Of a DNA stretch of 40,186 nucleotides, positions 1-8,289 are shown piece by piece. Every line of letters begins with the position of its first letter. Within the stretch, counting starts at the first letter, position 1. A program made the translations under genes and the position numbers. Origin of the DNA: Lactiplantibacillus fabifermentans DSM 21115 (GTDB lineage Bacteria; Bacillota; Bacilli; Lactobacillales; Lactobacillaceae); the NCBI RefSeq assembly GCF_000498955.2, contig NZ_AYGX02000050.1:1-40186 (forward strand), written 5' to 3'. Below the pieces are notes generated by a model, which saw only the letters and a list, made by a program, of their open reading frames with translations, made no database searches and was not told the origin of the DNA.

Positions 1-11
1 GGTTATGCTGA

Positions 12-152
12 ACAATTTGTCCAAAAATTCGGATTAAATTTGCAATCTACCATAAGGACTTTTATGATTGTTTAGCAGCGAGTGCCCAGTTAGCAAAGAC
101 GCGGACGGTGATTCCGGTGTTGCATGATTATCATTTGAAAGATGTGGGATAA
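12..152 (+). pseudogene. 3' remnant of an unrecognised gene
   Basis: An open frame runs from just after a TGA at 9-11 to the TAA at 150-152. It encodes about 46 residues ending in HDYHLKDVG and has no start codon with a ribosome site. A second frame is open from base 1 to a TAG at 73-75, so the two frames overlap as expected for a frameshifted or decayed gene running into the window. The stretch DCLAASAQLAKTRTVIP is faintly like the end of a PIN-type domain, but this is only an impression. No function is assigned. It may be the true 3' end of a gene that starts outside the window in the other frame. Confidence 0.3.
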
Positions 153-160
153 AAATAAGA

Positions 161-275
161 GTGGTTTACCAGGCGGTTAATTTGCGAGCATTAACGTGAC
201 ATAACCAATTATGTCCGGGCTTTGGGCATAATTGGTTATGTCGGGTTAAGCGGAACAAATTGCCTGGTAGACCAC
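161..275 (+). repeat. Long hairpin element, copy 1 of a tandem pair
   Basis: The outer ends GTGGT..ACCAGGC (161-174) and GCCTGGTAGACCAC (262-275) are inverted copies. The inner part is a perfect 16-bp inverted repeat (198-213 with 227-242) around a 13-base loop. The right half (238-295) is repeated almost exactly at 344-401, 106 bases downstream. It lies in a 600-base stretch with no convincing gene. It could be a terminator or a small repeat element. There is no T-tract after the stem. Confidence 0.65.
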
Positions 276-304
276 GTTTCGGCAATAAAGATAAGGAGAT
301 AATC

Positions 305-403
305 CGTCCATCTAAGGCGGTTAGTTCACGGGCATGATTGTCCATGTCGGGTTAAGCGGAACAAACTGCCTTGGGGACCACGGTTCGACAACAAAGATAA
401 GCA
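305..403 (+). repeat. Second, shortened copy of the hairpin repeat
   Basis: Bases 344-401 match 238-295 closely (GTCGGGTTAAGCGGAACAAA is shared exactly). The left part GGCGGTTA..GGGCAT also matches the left arm of copy 1. The apical 16-bp inverted repeat of copy 1 is missing. The remaining arms (GTCC..AAGGC near 308-320, GCCTTGGGGAC near 368-379) can still pair. Confidence 0.55.
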
Positions 404-462
404 AAAGCCACCGCTATTAGTGCCACTTGCATGGCGACTTCAATTACTACTGACTTCCAGCT

Positions 463-558
463 AAATTGCAACTATCATTCAGAAACAATAAGGGAGCCAC
501 CACTAACAAGCATAGTGGTGACTCCCTTATTTGTACTGTTCAGATAAGACGTGTCATT
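463..558 (-). repeat. Family B stem-loop element, copy B1
   Basis: Core stem 487-505 with 513-531 (19 bp, one mismatch), loop ACAAGCA. Read on the minus strand it has the same flanks as copies B2 and B3: a TNACAC..TTATYTGAA block before the stem and TCTGAATGATAG after it. It lies just past the stop codon of the aspartate kinase gene, in the same direction, so it may also serve as that gene's terminator. The run after the stem on the minus strand is not U-rich. Confidence 0.7.
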
Positions 559-601
559 AAGCGAAGACGTCAGTCCCAGATTCTTTAATAGTTTTTGAAG
601 C

Positions 602-1957
602 TTACTTTTTGAAAAATTCATTATACAAGGCCACGACAGCTTGATCCGCATCGCGGTCGTGAATCCCAAACATGATTGAAATTTCGGACGCACCTTGGTT
701 GACCATGATGAGTTTAATATTGCTATTGGCTAAAGCCGTGGCCGCGCGCGACATGATGCCGACGCGGTTGCGCATGCTTTCACCGACTAACATTAAGATA
801 GAGTAATCATGGGTGAAGTAAATTTCATCTGGATGGACCGCGGCTGAAATTTCTTGAGTTAAGTCTTTTTCGAGTTCCGGCGTCAATTGATGTTCATCGA
901 AAATAATCGTTAAGTCATCAATCCCGGATGGCATATGTTCGTAGCTGACGTGATGATCTTCTAAAATCGTCAAAATCTTACGGCCAAAGCCCACTTCTTT
1001 GTTCAACAAGTATTTGCGTAAATATAACGAACAGAAACTTGATGAACTGGCAATCCCGGTGACGGGGTAGTCAGAACTAGCTTCACGGTTCGACTTGATA
1101 AGCGTTCCGGGTGCTTCCGGGTGATTCGTGTTTTTAACATTCACCGTGATGTTACCTTGAATGGCTGGAATCAACGCTTCGTCATGGAAAACAGAAAAGC
1201 CAGCGTAGGATAATTCGCGCATTTCCCGGAAGGTCATCTCATTAATGGCCGCGGGTTCAGCCACCAATGAAGGATTGACCGCATAAATGGCGTCGACATC
1301 GGTGAAGTTTTCGTAACGTTCAGCGTTGACGCCACGGGCGATGATGGCCCCGGTAATGTCGGAACCGCCCCGCGAGAAGGTACAAATTTGCCCATTGCGG
1401 TTATAAGCGAAGAAACCAGGGATGACGAGAATCTGGTCACTGTCGGCCCACTTGGCAATGTTTTCGTAACTGCTGTCGATGATTTGAGCGTCGTCAGGGA
1501 CATCGGTGACGACCATCCCCGCATCTTTGGGGTCGAGATAACGGGCATTTAAGCCGGCTTGCGCGAAAACTGCGGCGACTAATTGAGCGTTCAAGCGTTC
1601 GCCGTGAGCTTTAAAAGCGGCCATCAAGTATGTGTTGTCCGCATATGGTTGGTTAGGCAAGTTTTTAATCGTGTTAAAAATGGGGGTCAGTTGGGCTTCA
1701 GCCACGTTGAACCCATGACCGATTTCGGCATATCGATCAATGATCGTTTGCACGACCGCCGTCGTATCTTGGCGGTGAATCGTTTGACGAGCATATTGGA
1801 TAAGCAAATCGGTGACTTTGGTATCGCCATCAAACCGTTTACCAGGGGCCGACACAATCACATATTTGCGTTGGGCATCGGCTTGGACGATTGACAGTAC
1901 TTTTTGCAGTTGGGTACTGCTGGCTAACGAGCTGCCACCAAATTTAATTACTTTCAC
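602..1957 (-). CDS. Aspartate kinase (monofunctional, AK III-like)
   Basis: Phosphorylates L-aspartate with ATP, the first step toward lysine, threonine, methionine and diaminopimelate for the cell wall. The product has 451 residues, the usual length for lysine/threonine-type single-domain kinases. The N-terminal KFGGSS (residues 5-10) and the FSRGGSD motif (194-200) form the amino-acid kinase active site. Tandem ACT domains occupy about 315-450 (NQGASEISIMFGI near 420-432), so allosteric feedback by an amino acid is expected. The start is GTG at 1957-1955 with AGGAG on the minus strand about 7 bases before it. It is transcribed alone, divergently from the ymfF group, and ends at a family B stem-loop. 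The 5' region is short and I see no lysine riboswitch. Whether it should be called lysC, thrD or yclM cannot be decided here. Confidence 0.93.
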   Translation of the reverse strand: MKVIKFGGSSLASSTQLQKVLSIVQADAQRKYVIVSAPGKRFDGDTKVTDLLIQYARQTIHRQDTTAVVQTIIDRYAEIGHGFNVAEAQLTPIFNTIKNLPNQPYADNTYLMAAFKAHGERLNAQLVAAVFAQAGLNARYLDPKDAGMVVTDVPDDAQIIDSSYENIAKWADSDQILVIPGFFAYNRNGQICTFSRGGSDITGAIIARGVNAERYENFTDVDAIYAVNPSLVAEPAAINEMTFREMRELSYAGFSVFHDEALIPAIQGNITVNVKNTNHPEAPGTLIKSNREASSDYPVTGIASSSSFCSLYLRKYLLNKEVGFGRKILTILEDHHVSYEHMPSGIDDLTIIFDEHQLTPELEKDLTQEISAAVHPDEIYFTHDYSILMLVGESMRNRVGIMSRAATALANSNIKLIMVNQGASEISIMFGIHDRDADQAVVALYNEFFKK

Positions 1958-2101
1958 ATTAATTCGCTCCTCATTTTATCAATAATGAAAAGAATAGCAG
2001 ACAAACCGCGAGTTTGCAATGTTAAACTAACCTCATAGGAATCTCATTTTTACCGGATTTTGCCAAAATTGGACCGACCCAATGAAATTTCCGGGGAGTT
2101 T

Positions 2102-2146
2102 AAGGAGGGAAAGTTGCGTCAAGACGGCCTTTCGCTTATTATTTAG
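2102..2146 (+). other. Possible 10-codon leader ORF before ymfF
   Basis: A strong ribosome site AAGGAGGG (2102-2109) is followed four bases later by TTG CGT CAA GAC, which runs 10 codons to TAG at 2144-2146. The ymfF ribosome site begins about 10 bases further on. This good ribosome site belongs to no long gene, so it may be a leader peptide or a chance match. Confidence 0.25.
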
Positions 2147-2170
2147 TACATATGCAAGGAGGACTAAAGT

Positions 2171-3433
2171 TTGCAAACTCAGTTAGCAAAAGGGGTTCAA
2201 TTGACGACGGTTACTAGTCATCAATTTAAAACCAACCAAATTATTGTTAATTTCCGGGCACCGATTGTCCGTGATGAAATTACCAAACGGGCCTTGTTGT
2301 CCAATTTATTAGAAACGAGTTCGGCCGAATATCCCGACCAACGCGCCTTAGCACATGCGTTAGCAGCGATGTACGGGGCCGCTTTTGGCGCGGGTGTTAG
2401 TCGCAAGGGACCAACGCACAATTTGCGGTTGGCTATTACCGTACCCAATGAACGTTATTTAGCAACACAAGCACCATTGACGGCGCAAGCCATCGATTTT
2501 TTAAAAAGTATTATTTTTAAGCCACTTACCGCGAATGGTCAATTTGATCAGGCAACTTTTGACCGGCAGTCAACCAATTTGAAATCAGCAATTGAATCGG
2601 TTAGTGATGATAAACAATATTATGCGGCGCAAAAATTAAACGCCCAATTATTTGCTGACTCGGCGGCGCAACAAGTGCCTAGTTTTGGCGTTGCCAGTGA
2701 TTTAGCCGCAATTACGGCGACTGACTTATACGCTTATTATCAACAACTCATTCAAAATGACCAAGTGGACATTATTGTGATGGGGGACTTTGACGAAGCC
2801 GATGTGGCCGCACGTTGGCAAGCAGCCGGATTTAGTGATCGTCAGGCGCCCCGTCCCGCAGCTTTTTATCACCATCAAAATACTGGGGACTATGTCGAGC
2901 AACAAGAAGTTCAAACTTTGAGTCAAGCTAAGTTGAACTTAGGTTATGATTTTCCAGTCTTTTATCGCGACGAGCATTATTTCGCCGCCTTAGTTTTCAA
3001 TGAATTATTCGGTGGGTCACCACTGTCAAAATTGTTTATGAATGTGCGAGAAAAGGCGAGCTTAGCGTACTACGCTAGCAGTTCACTCGATACATTTCGC
3101 GGGGTGTTAAAAGTTCAAGCTGGGATTGATGGTCAAAATCATGACCAAGTGCTCCAAATTATTGCGGACCAATTGACGGCCATTCAACAAGGCGATTTTG
3201 AAGATGACTTAGTTGAACAAGTGAAATTAGGCTTAATCAATGATTTTGAATCTAGTTTGGATAGTCAACGCACGTTTGCGGTTCAGGCGCTGATTGACGA
3301 TTTAACGCAACAATCAATGCCCGATGACGAGTGGTTGACCAAAGTTCAAGCAGTCACCAAAGATGAGATTATGGCGGTGGCCCAGTTAGTCACGTTAAAT
3401 CAAGGGTTCTTCTTAAGTGGAGGCGCGGCCTAG
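2171..3433 (+). CDS. ymfF: M16-family peptidase-like protein YmfF (no zinc motif)
   Basis: A 420-residue homologue of the processing-peptidase/insulinase (M16) fold, paired with the next gene as in Bacillus ymfF-ymfH. M16 proteases act as two half-shells, and this partner lacks the HxxEH zinc signature: the corresponding stretch reads NLLETSSAEYP (about residues 45-55). It is therefore likely the non-catalytic half or a binding subunit. The C-terminal half keeps M16 character (ELFGGSPLSKLFMNVREKASLAYY). The start is TTG at 2171 with AAGGAGG at 2156-2162. Its stop codon directly abuts the ATG of ymfH, so the two are co-translated. The substrate is unknown from sequence. Confidence 0.88.
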   Translation: MQTQLAKGVQLTTVTSHQFKTNQIIVNFRAPIVRDEITKRALLSNLLETSSAEYPDQRALAHALAAMYGAAFGAGVSRKGPTHNLRLAITVPNERYLATQAPLTAQAIDFLKSIIFKPLTANGQFDQATFDRQSTNLKSAIESVSDDKQYYAAQKLNAQLFADSAAQQVPSFGVASDLAAITATDLYAYYQQLIQNDQVDIIVMGDFDEADVAARWQAAGFSDRQAPRPAAFYHHQNTGDYVEQQEVQTLSQAKLNLGYDFPVFYRDEHYFAALVFNELFGGSPLSKLFMNVREKASLAYYASSSLDTFRGVLKVQAGIDGQNHDQVLQIIADQLTAIQQGDFEDDLVEQVKLGLINDFESSLDSQRTFAVQALIDDLTQQSMPDDEWLTKVQAVTKDEIMAVAQLVTLNQGFFLSGGAA

Positions 3434-4735
3434 ATGCAAGTAAATAAATATGATCAGTTCAATGAAGTAAGTTATCAAACTAAATTACCTAACGGCTTGA
3501 CGGTCACGTTACTGCCCAAGGCGGGCTTCCATAAAACGTATGCGGTGTTTACGACTAATTACGGTTCCATTGATAATACGTTTGTCCCGGCCGGTAGTGA
3601 CGAATTGAAACGGTTCCCCGATGGTATTGCGCACTTTTTGGAACACAAAATGTTTGAAAAGGCGGACCACGATGCGTTTCAAACGTTTGGTAAATATGGC
3701 GCTAGCGCTAACGCCTTTACGAGTTTTACGCGGACGAGTTATTTGTTCTCAGCGACGCGTAACTTGCGTGAGAACTTAATGACGTTGCTCGATTTTGTCC
3801 AAGACCCTTATTTCACCACGAAAACGGTGGAAAAAGAAAAGGGCATCATCGGTCAAGAAATTGAAATGTACAATGATGATCCGAGCTGGCGCTTATACTT
3901 TGGCATGATTGGCAATTTATACCCCAATCATCCCTTACAATATGATATTGCCGGGACGACTGAGTCGATTGCTAAGATTACCGCTGATGATTTATACGCG
4001 GCTTATCGGACTTTTTATCATCCAGAAAATATGACGTTATTTGTGGTTGGTAAGCTCGACCCTGACGAAGTGTTGGATTGGATTACGACGAATCAAGCGA
4101 CTAAACAATTCGATACTTTTCAACCAATTGAACGCCGGATTCCGGCGACCGCCACGGATGGTCATGATATTATCCCTTATCGGACGATTGATATGCCGGT
4201 CGCACGGGCCAAATCGGTCGTGGGTGTGAAAGGGTTAGCGCCAATCGAAGACGGTTTGGCGGCCTTGAAATATCGGGCCGGGGTTAACGTCTTATTAGAG
4301 ATGTTATTCGGTGATACGTCGCAGAATTATTTGAAGTTATATGACCAAGGTATTATTGATGATACGTTTGGTTATGACTTCGAATTACAAAATGGGTTTA
4401 ATTTCTTGACGTTTAGTGGGGAAACTAACGATCCAGCCCAATTTGATGCCGCCATTATTGACGGTTTGGAAAATTGGCAACCAGCCGTGCTCGACCAAGA
4501 TGACTTATTGGCGACGGTCAAAAAAGAAATGATTGGGCGGATTGTTTTCATGGCGAACTCACTGGAAGCCATCGCCAATCGCTATGATCAACGCTTATTT
4601 GGCGCGGCCACGTTGTTTGACGAACCCGCGATTATTGATGGTTTGACCTTGGAAGATATTGCCACGATTGCGGCACAATTATTGACGTCACAAGCAATCA
4701 GCGAGTATCAAATTCGACCGGCAACTAAGGGTTAA
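3434..4735 (+). CDS. ymfH: M16-family zinc peptidase YmfH
   Basis: A 433-residue M16 metallopeptidase, probably the catalytic partner of the preceding protein. The inverted zinc motif HFLEH is at residues 67-71 (ligands H67 and H71, catalytic E70). The downstream glutamate ligand is probably E142 in GQEIEMYNDDP. GKYGASANAFTSFTRTSY (86-103) is the conserved strand after the zinc helix. The ATG follows the ymfF stop with no gap. A promoter for rodZ begins about 30 bases after its stop, so the operon may end here or read through. In Bacillus the ymf cluster lies upstream of rodZ-pgsA-cinA-recA as here, though the intervening ymfI-type genes are missing. The exact substrate is not known. Confidence 0.93.
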   Translation: MQVNKYDQFNEVSYQTKLPNGLTVTLLPKAGFHKTYAVFTTNYGSIDNTFVPAGSDELKRFPDGIAHFLEHKMFEKADHDAFQTFGKYGASANAFTSFTRTSYLFSATRNLRENLMTLLDFVQDPYFTTKTVEKEKGIIGQEIEMYNDDPSWRLYFGMIGNLYPNHPLQYDIAGTTESIAKITADDLYAAYRTFYHPENMTLFVVGKLDPDEVLDWITTNQATKQFDTFQPIERRIPATATDGHDIIPYRTIDMPVARAKSVVGVKGLAPIEDGLAALKYRAGVNVLLEMLFGDTSQNYLKLYDQGIIDDTFGYDFELQNGFNFLTFSGETNDPAQFDAAIIDGLENWQPAVLDQDDLLATVKKEMIGRIVFMANSLEAIANRYDQRLFGAATLFDEPAIIDGLTLEDIATIAAQLLTSQAISEYQIRPATKG

Positions 4736-4763
4736 GGAAATCTGAAATTTCATCGTTGCACTA

Positions 4764-4791
4764 CTGACAACTGGGTTAGCTGTGATATACT
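4764..4791 (+). promoter_or_regulatory. Promoter for rodZ (extended -10)
   Basis: CTGACA (4764-4769), 16-base spacer, TATACT (4786-4791) preceded by TGA at 4783-4785, i.e. an extended -10. Transcription should begin near 4798, 40 bases before the ATG of rodZ. This makes the in-frame GTG at 4782 impossible as a start. Confidence 0.6.
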
Positions 4792-4838
4792 ATGAAGCGA
4801 AAGATTTTGAAAATAGACTTAGGGTGGAGAAAAAGTCA

Positions 4839-5735
4839 ATGAGTGAAAATGAAGAAAAGCGTACGATTGGCGCGCGCTTAAAAGCGGCGCGAACAGACAA
4901 AGGTTTGACCATTGATGATTTACAACAAATCACCAAGATTCAAAAGCGGTATTTAATCGCGATTGAAGATGAACAGTTCGACAAGTTGCCCGGCGACTTT
5001 TACGTGCGGGCGTTCATTAAGCAATATGCAGATACGGTTGATTTGGACGGTAACGCGTTATTAGAAGAATATAGCGATGAATTACCTGCCACTAACACGG
5101 AAAATATCGTGCAAAACGTTGATGACGTTCAACCAACCCGGACGGCTACCCGTGAACAACCTAGCACGACGCCAGCTGGCCGTGTTCGTAATTACTTGCC
5201 AACGATTGTCGTGACGGCAGTTGTCGTCTTAATCTTGTTGTTCATCTGGTTTATGGCGGTACGGACACACACGAGCAGCTCAAGTTCATCGACAGCCGCG
5301 AGCTCGTCGGTGAAAGTATCCAGCACGAAGACGAACAGTAGTAGTGCGGCCAGTTCTAAGAAAGCCGCTAGCAGCAGTGCCGCTAAGGCTAGCTCCGAAT
5401 CAAAGGCTAAGAGCAGTAAGACGCAAACTATCAAAGCTGATAGCAGTAGCGATACGGCTTTCACGATGACTAACGGCGCAGACAAGAACAAAGTTGAAAT
5501 CAAAGCGACGAAAGCTGCTTGGACGTCAGTGACAACTGATGGCACGCAAACTTGGCAAGGGACGTTGACCGCTAACGGGTCACATTCATTAACCTTACCA
5601 AGCAGCGCCAAGACGGTTAAGTTCAGCTTAGGTAACGCCACTGCAACTACGATTACGATTAACGGGAAGAAGTTTGACTTCAATCCAAAGAACAGTTCGT
5701 CACAAGTACGGACGATTACGTTAACCATTAAATAA
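4839..5735 (+). CDS. rodZ: Cytoskeletal/morphogenesis protein RodZ-like (HTH, TM, DUF4115)
   Basis: A 298-residue bitopic membrane protein that in rod-shaped bacteria links MreB to the wall-synthesis machinery. Layout: a cytoplasmic helix-turn-helix of the HTH_25 type at 10-75 (GARLKAARTDKGLTIDDLQQ), a single membrane helix at 120-141, a low-complexity Ser/Ala/Lys linker at 145-205, and an outside beta domain at 208-298 (DUF4115-like, TWQGTLTANG). Start: ATG 4839 with AGGGTGGAG at 4821-4829. The frame extends upstream to a GTG at 4782, which overlaps the -10 box and has no ribosome site. pgsA follows after 22 bases. The Ser-rich stretch also produces a long open frame on the opposite strand, which is spurious. 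Confidence 0.9.
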   Translation: MSENEEKRTIGARLKAARTDKGLTIDDLQQITKIQKRYLIAIEDEQFDKLPGDFYVRAFIKQYADTVDLDGNALLEEYSDELPATNTENIVQNVDDVQPTRTATREQPSTTPAGRVRNYLPTIVVTAVVVLILLFIWFMAVRTHTSSSSSSTAASSSVKVSSTKTNSSSAASSKKAASSSAAKASSESKAKSSKTQTIKADSSSDTAFTMTNGADKNKVEIKATKAAWTSVTTDGTQTWQGTLTANGSHSLTLPSSAKTVKFSLGNATATTITINGKKFDFNPKNSSSQVRTITLTIK

Positions 5736-5757
5736 AGTTGCAAGGGGAGTTAGTACG

Positions 5758-6342
5758 GTGAATTTACCTAATAAATTAACGGTGTTTCGAATCATTTTGA
5801 TTCCAGTATTCTTATTGATTATGGTGCTCCCACTAAGTTGGGGCCAAGTCGTGTGGGCCGGCACAACCATCCCAGTCACGCAAGTTGTCGCGACGATTAT
5901 TTTCGCCGTGGCTTCCTTGACGGACTTAGCGGACGGTAAAATTGCTCGGCGACAACACTTAGTGACCAATTTCGGTAAGTTTGCGGATCCACTCGCTGAT
6001 AAAATGTTAGTCATGACGGCGTTCATTATTTTAGTCCGGTTAAACATGGCCCCTGATTGGGTCGTGGCCATTATCATGTGCCGTGAATTAGCGGTTACCG
6101 GGTTACGGTTATTAATCGTTGAAAATAATGGTCAAGTGATGGCTGCAGCTATGCCTGGGAAAATCAAGACAACAACGCAAATGATTGCGATTATTTTCTT
6201 GTTATTGAACAACGTATTGTTTGCCGCTATCAACGTACCATTTGCTAGCATCATGTTATACATCTGCTTATTCTTCGTCATTTACTCGGGGATTGATTAC
6301 TTCGTGCAAAACCGCGATGTTTTCTCAGATGGTTTCAAATAA
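5758..6342 (+). CDS. pgsA: CDP-diacylglycerol-glycerol-3-phosphate 3-phosphatidyltransferase
   Basis: Makes phosphatidylglycerol phosphate from CDP-diacylglycerol and glycerol-3-phosphate, the committed step to phosphatidylglycerol and cardiolipin and hence to lipoteichoic acid substrates. It is a 194-residue polytopic membrane protein. The CDP-alcohol phosphotransferase signature is complete: D56, D59, G60, A63, R64, G73, D77 and D81 (DLADGKIAR...GKFADPLAD). The N-terminal NLPNKLTVFRIILIPVF is typical of PgsA. The start is GTG at 5758 with AGGGGAG about 8 bases before. It is cotranscribed with rodZ and followed 15 bases after the stop by an intrinsic terminator. Confidence 0.95.
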   Translation: MNLPNKLTVFRIILIPVFLLIMVLPLSWGQVVWAGTTIPVTQVVATIIFAVASLTDLADGKIARRQHLVTNFGKFADPLADKMLVMTAFIILVRLNMAPDWVVAIIMCRELAVTGLRLLIVENNGQVMAAAMPGKIKTTTQMIAIIFLLLNNVLFAAINVPFASIMLYICLFFVIYSGIDYFVQNRDVFSDGFK

Positions 6343-6356
6343 AGTTAATCATAACG

Positions 6357-6385
6357 ACTGTCAGCCTGGTGCTGGCAGTTTTTTT
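6357..6385 (+). terminator. Intrinsic terminator after pgsA
   Basis: Stem 6357-6365 with 6371-6379 (ACTGTCAGC / GCTGGCAGT), loop CTGGT, then seven Ts. Confidence 0.88.
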
Positions 6386-6402
6386 GGATAAAACGAATAT
6401 TG

Positions 6403-6587
6403 CCCCTCCAGTCCGGCGGTCAGTGTTCACGAGCTGCGACCGGTTGGCGCCAAAAAGCGGTCGCCAACTTCACTTTCAAGCTCCGCCCAACCCGCGAATC
6501 TTGAAAGATGCCGGTTCGCTAAGCCGAGAAAAGCACTCAGCTAAGCGAACTTTCAGCACGTTCACACTGACCGCCGGACTTCCGGGG
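6403..6587 (+). repeat. Family A cloverleaf element, copy A1
   Basis: Closing stem: the arm starting at 6411 (GTCCGGCGGTCAGTG) pairs with CACTGACCGCCGGAC ending at 6580, extended by CGAGCTG/CAGCACG-type pairing inside. First arm: GTTGGCG (6443-6449) with CGCCAAC (6462-6468), loop CCAAAAAGCGGT. Second arm: CTTTCAAG with CTTGAAAG (6473-6507). Third arm: GTTCGCT with AGCGAAC (6514-6550). Same layout as A2-A6 but different stem sequences. It lies just after the pgsA terminator. Confidence 0.85.
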
Positions 6588-7002
6588 TGATGTTATTTTA
6601 ATTGAACACGGACCAGATCGAGTCAAAAATGGTGTCGACACTGTTTTATGTAATCCAATGGTTAGCCTAGCTGAGTTAATAACTATCAGTAATAAAATTG
6701 ATGGCATGAGTAATGGAGTCAGGTGTTTGATGCTGGAATAATGGGTTGAAAAATGATTATTTAAGTCGAAATATGTCGTGCGAACTTTTAATTAAATGTT
6801 GTTATGAAATTAAATTCAACTGCGGCAAGCGGCAATCCTTTTTTATGATTGCTTTTTCAGTAAAACTAATGGTCAAATTGATTGGTCGATTAAATTTATC
6901 AGACAAAAATAATGGGGCACATTTTAGTTTTCGTATATACTAAGTGTAGAGTGTGATTGGGTCGGTCGGCCTAATAAAAATGGTTTTAGGGAGGTTGCTT
7001 GA
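6588..7002 (+). other. AT-rich gap before cinA, no gene recognised
   Basis: The gap is clearly more AT-rich than its surroundings. A short open frame (6746-6943) lacks a ribosome site and resembles nothing. A weak terminator-like hairpin (GCAATC 6832-6837 / GATTGC 6847-6852 followed by Ts) and a TATACT (6936-6941) that might be the -10 of cinA, with no matching -35, are the only signals seen. Confidence 0.4.
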
Positions 7003-8265
7003 ATGCAAGCCGAAATAATTGCCGTGGGAACCGAGATTTTACTCGGTCAAATCATGAATACGAATAGTACCCATATTGCGCAAGGATTAGCCGAAGTTGG
7101 GATTGATAGTTACTATCAGACGGTTGTGGGGGATAATCCTGAGCGCTTAGCGGCGGTCATTGAAATTGCCGCGCAACGAAATGATTTAGTGATATTAGCC
7201 GGGGGCTTAGGACCGACGAACGATGACTTAACGAAACAAACGTTAGCGAAATATCTAAACGTGCCGTTAGTCGAAGATGCCAAGACGATGCAAGTCATCA
7301 CCGACCATTTTGAACAAGTGGGTCGTGAGATGACGCCTAATAATCGGCTCCAAGCGTTGTATCCAGCTGGTGCGACGCCGTTGATGAACCATAATGGTTT
7401 AGCGGTCGGGGCCTTTTATCAATCGCCCGATTCAGCGGACTTTATCTTATTACCAGGACCGCCTCGTGAAATGGCATTGATGTTTGATACTGAAGTCAAG
7501 CCGCAGTTGCAACAAGCGTATGGGCAACAATCCCAAATTTATTCGCGCGTCTTGCGTTTCTTTGGGATTACGGAGTCCAAACTAGCAACGGTCTTAAATG
7601 ATTTGATTGAACATCAAAGTGACGTTACGGTGGCTCCATATGCTAAAACAAATGAAGTGACTTTACGCTTGAGTGCCCAAGCTGCTTCCAAAACGGCCGC
7701 AAAAGCTGCCATTGATCAAATGGAAGCTGAAATTAACGGCCGGGTGGGTGAATTTTGCTACGGCCGTGGTGACCATAATTCGTTGGCGAAAGTCGTTATT
7801 AACGATATGATTGCCAAACACTTGAGTATTACGGCGGCGGAAAGTTTAACGGCCGGTCAGTTCCAAAGCACGATTGGTGGTGTCCCGGGCGTTTCGGCAA
7901 TCTTTCCGGGCGGCTTTGTGACGTACGCCAATGCGGCGAAACATCAACTCGTCAACGTGCCGCAAAAAGTGATTGATGAACAAGGCGTCGTTTCAGAAGC
8001 GACGGCCATTGCGATGGCCCACGGTGCGCGGGCGCAATTGGCGACTGATACGGCAGTTAGCTTTACCGGGGTCGCTGGTCCGGATGAGTTGGAAGGCCAA
8101 CCGGCAGGGACGGTGTGGATTGGAATTGCCTATCGCAATCAGCCGACCGTGGCGTACGAATATCACTTCACGGGTGATCGCCAAAAAATTCGGGAACGCA
8201 GTGTCTTGGTCGGATTAGACTTATTACGGCGCGCAATCGCCGCCGATACAGACTTTAAAAAATAA
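7003..8265 (+). CDS. cinA: CinA: competence/damage-inducible protein, NMN deamidase type
   Basis: A 420-residue two-domain protein. The N-terminal molybdopterin-binding-like (MoCF/COG1058) domain spans about 1-170, with GTEILLGQI, GGLGPTNDD and LPGPPREM. The C-terminal CinA domain spans about 255-415 (AESLTAGQFQSTIGGVPG, FTGVAGPDELEGQPAGTVW). In characterised homologues the C-terminal domain deamidates nicotinamide mononucleotide and the N-terminal one hydrolyses ADP-ribose. In streptococci the gene is cotranscribed with recA and helps transformation. The start is ATG 7003 with AGGGAGG nearby. The stop lies only three bases before the LexA box of recA, so recA has its own promoter but may also be reached by read-through. 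Confidence 0.94.
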   Translation: MQAEIIAVGTEILLGQIMNTNSTHIAQGLAEVGIDSYYQTVVGDNPERLAAVIEIAAQRNDLVILAGGLGPTNDDLTKQTLAKYLNVPLVEDAKTMQVITDHFEQVGREMTPNNRLQALYPAGATPLMNHNGLAVGAFYQSPDSADFILLPGPPREMALMFDTEVKPQLQQAYGQQSQIYSRVLRFFGITESKLATVLNDLIEHQSDVTVAPYAKTNEVTLRLSAQAASKTAAKAAIDQMEAEINGRVGEFCYGRGDHNSLAKVVINDMIAKHLSITAAESLTAGQFQSTIGGVPGVSAIFPGGFVTYANAAKHQLVNVPQKVIDEQGVVSEATAIAMAHGARAQLATDTAVSFTGVAGPDELEGQPAGTVWIGIAYRNQPTVAYEYHFTGDRQKIRERSVLVGLDLLRRAIAADTDFKK

Positions 8266-8267
8266 TA

Positions 8268-8281
8268 CGAACTTTTGTTCG
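8268..8281 (+). promoter_or_regulatory. LexA/DinR (SOS) operator of recA
   Basis: CGAACTTTTGTTCG is a perfect match to the Gram-positive box CGAAC-N4-GTTCG. It ends nine bases before the recA -35 box. Confidence 0.9.
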
Positions 8282-8289
8282 CTTTTTGC

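Noticed and set aside
161-403. CRISPR array from the two direct repeats
   Set aside because: Only two unequal copies, with no regular spacers and no cas genes; they are hairpin elements.
1958-2170. Lysine riboswitch before the aspartate kinase gene
   Set aside because: The gap is only about 210 bases, shared with a divergent gene, and shows no lysine-aptamer elements by eye.
4782-4838. Upstream GTG start for rodZ
   Set aside because: It overlaps the -10 box of the rodZ promoter and has no ribosome site; ATG 4839 has a good one.
5192-5743. 183-codon open frame on the minus strand across rodZ
   Set aside because: It is the mirror of the Ser/Ala/Lys-rich rodZ linker, whose codons rarely give stops on the other strand; no ribosome site, and rodZ is certain.
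6369-6590. 73-codon frame across family A copy A1
   Set aside because: It begins in the pgsA terminator and its sequence is fully explained by the paired arms of the repeat.
6746-6943. 65-codon frame in the AT-rich gap before cinA
   Set aside because: No ribosome site, composition unlike the genes, and no recognisable protein.
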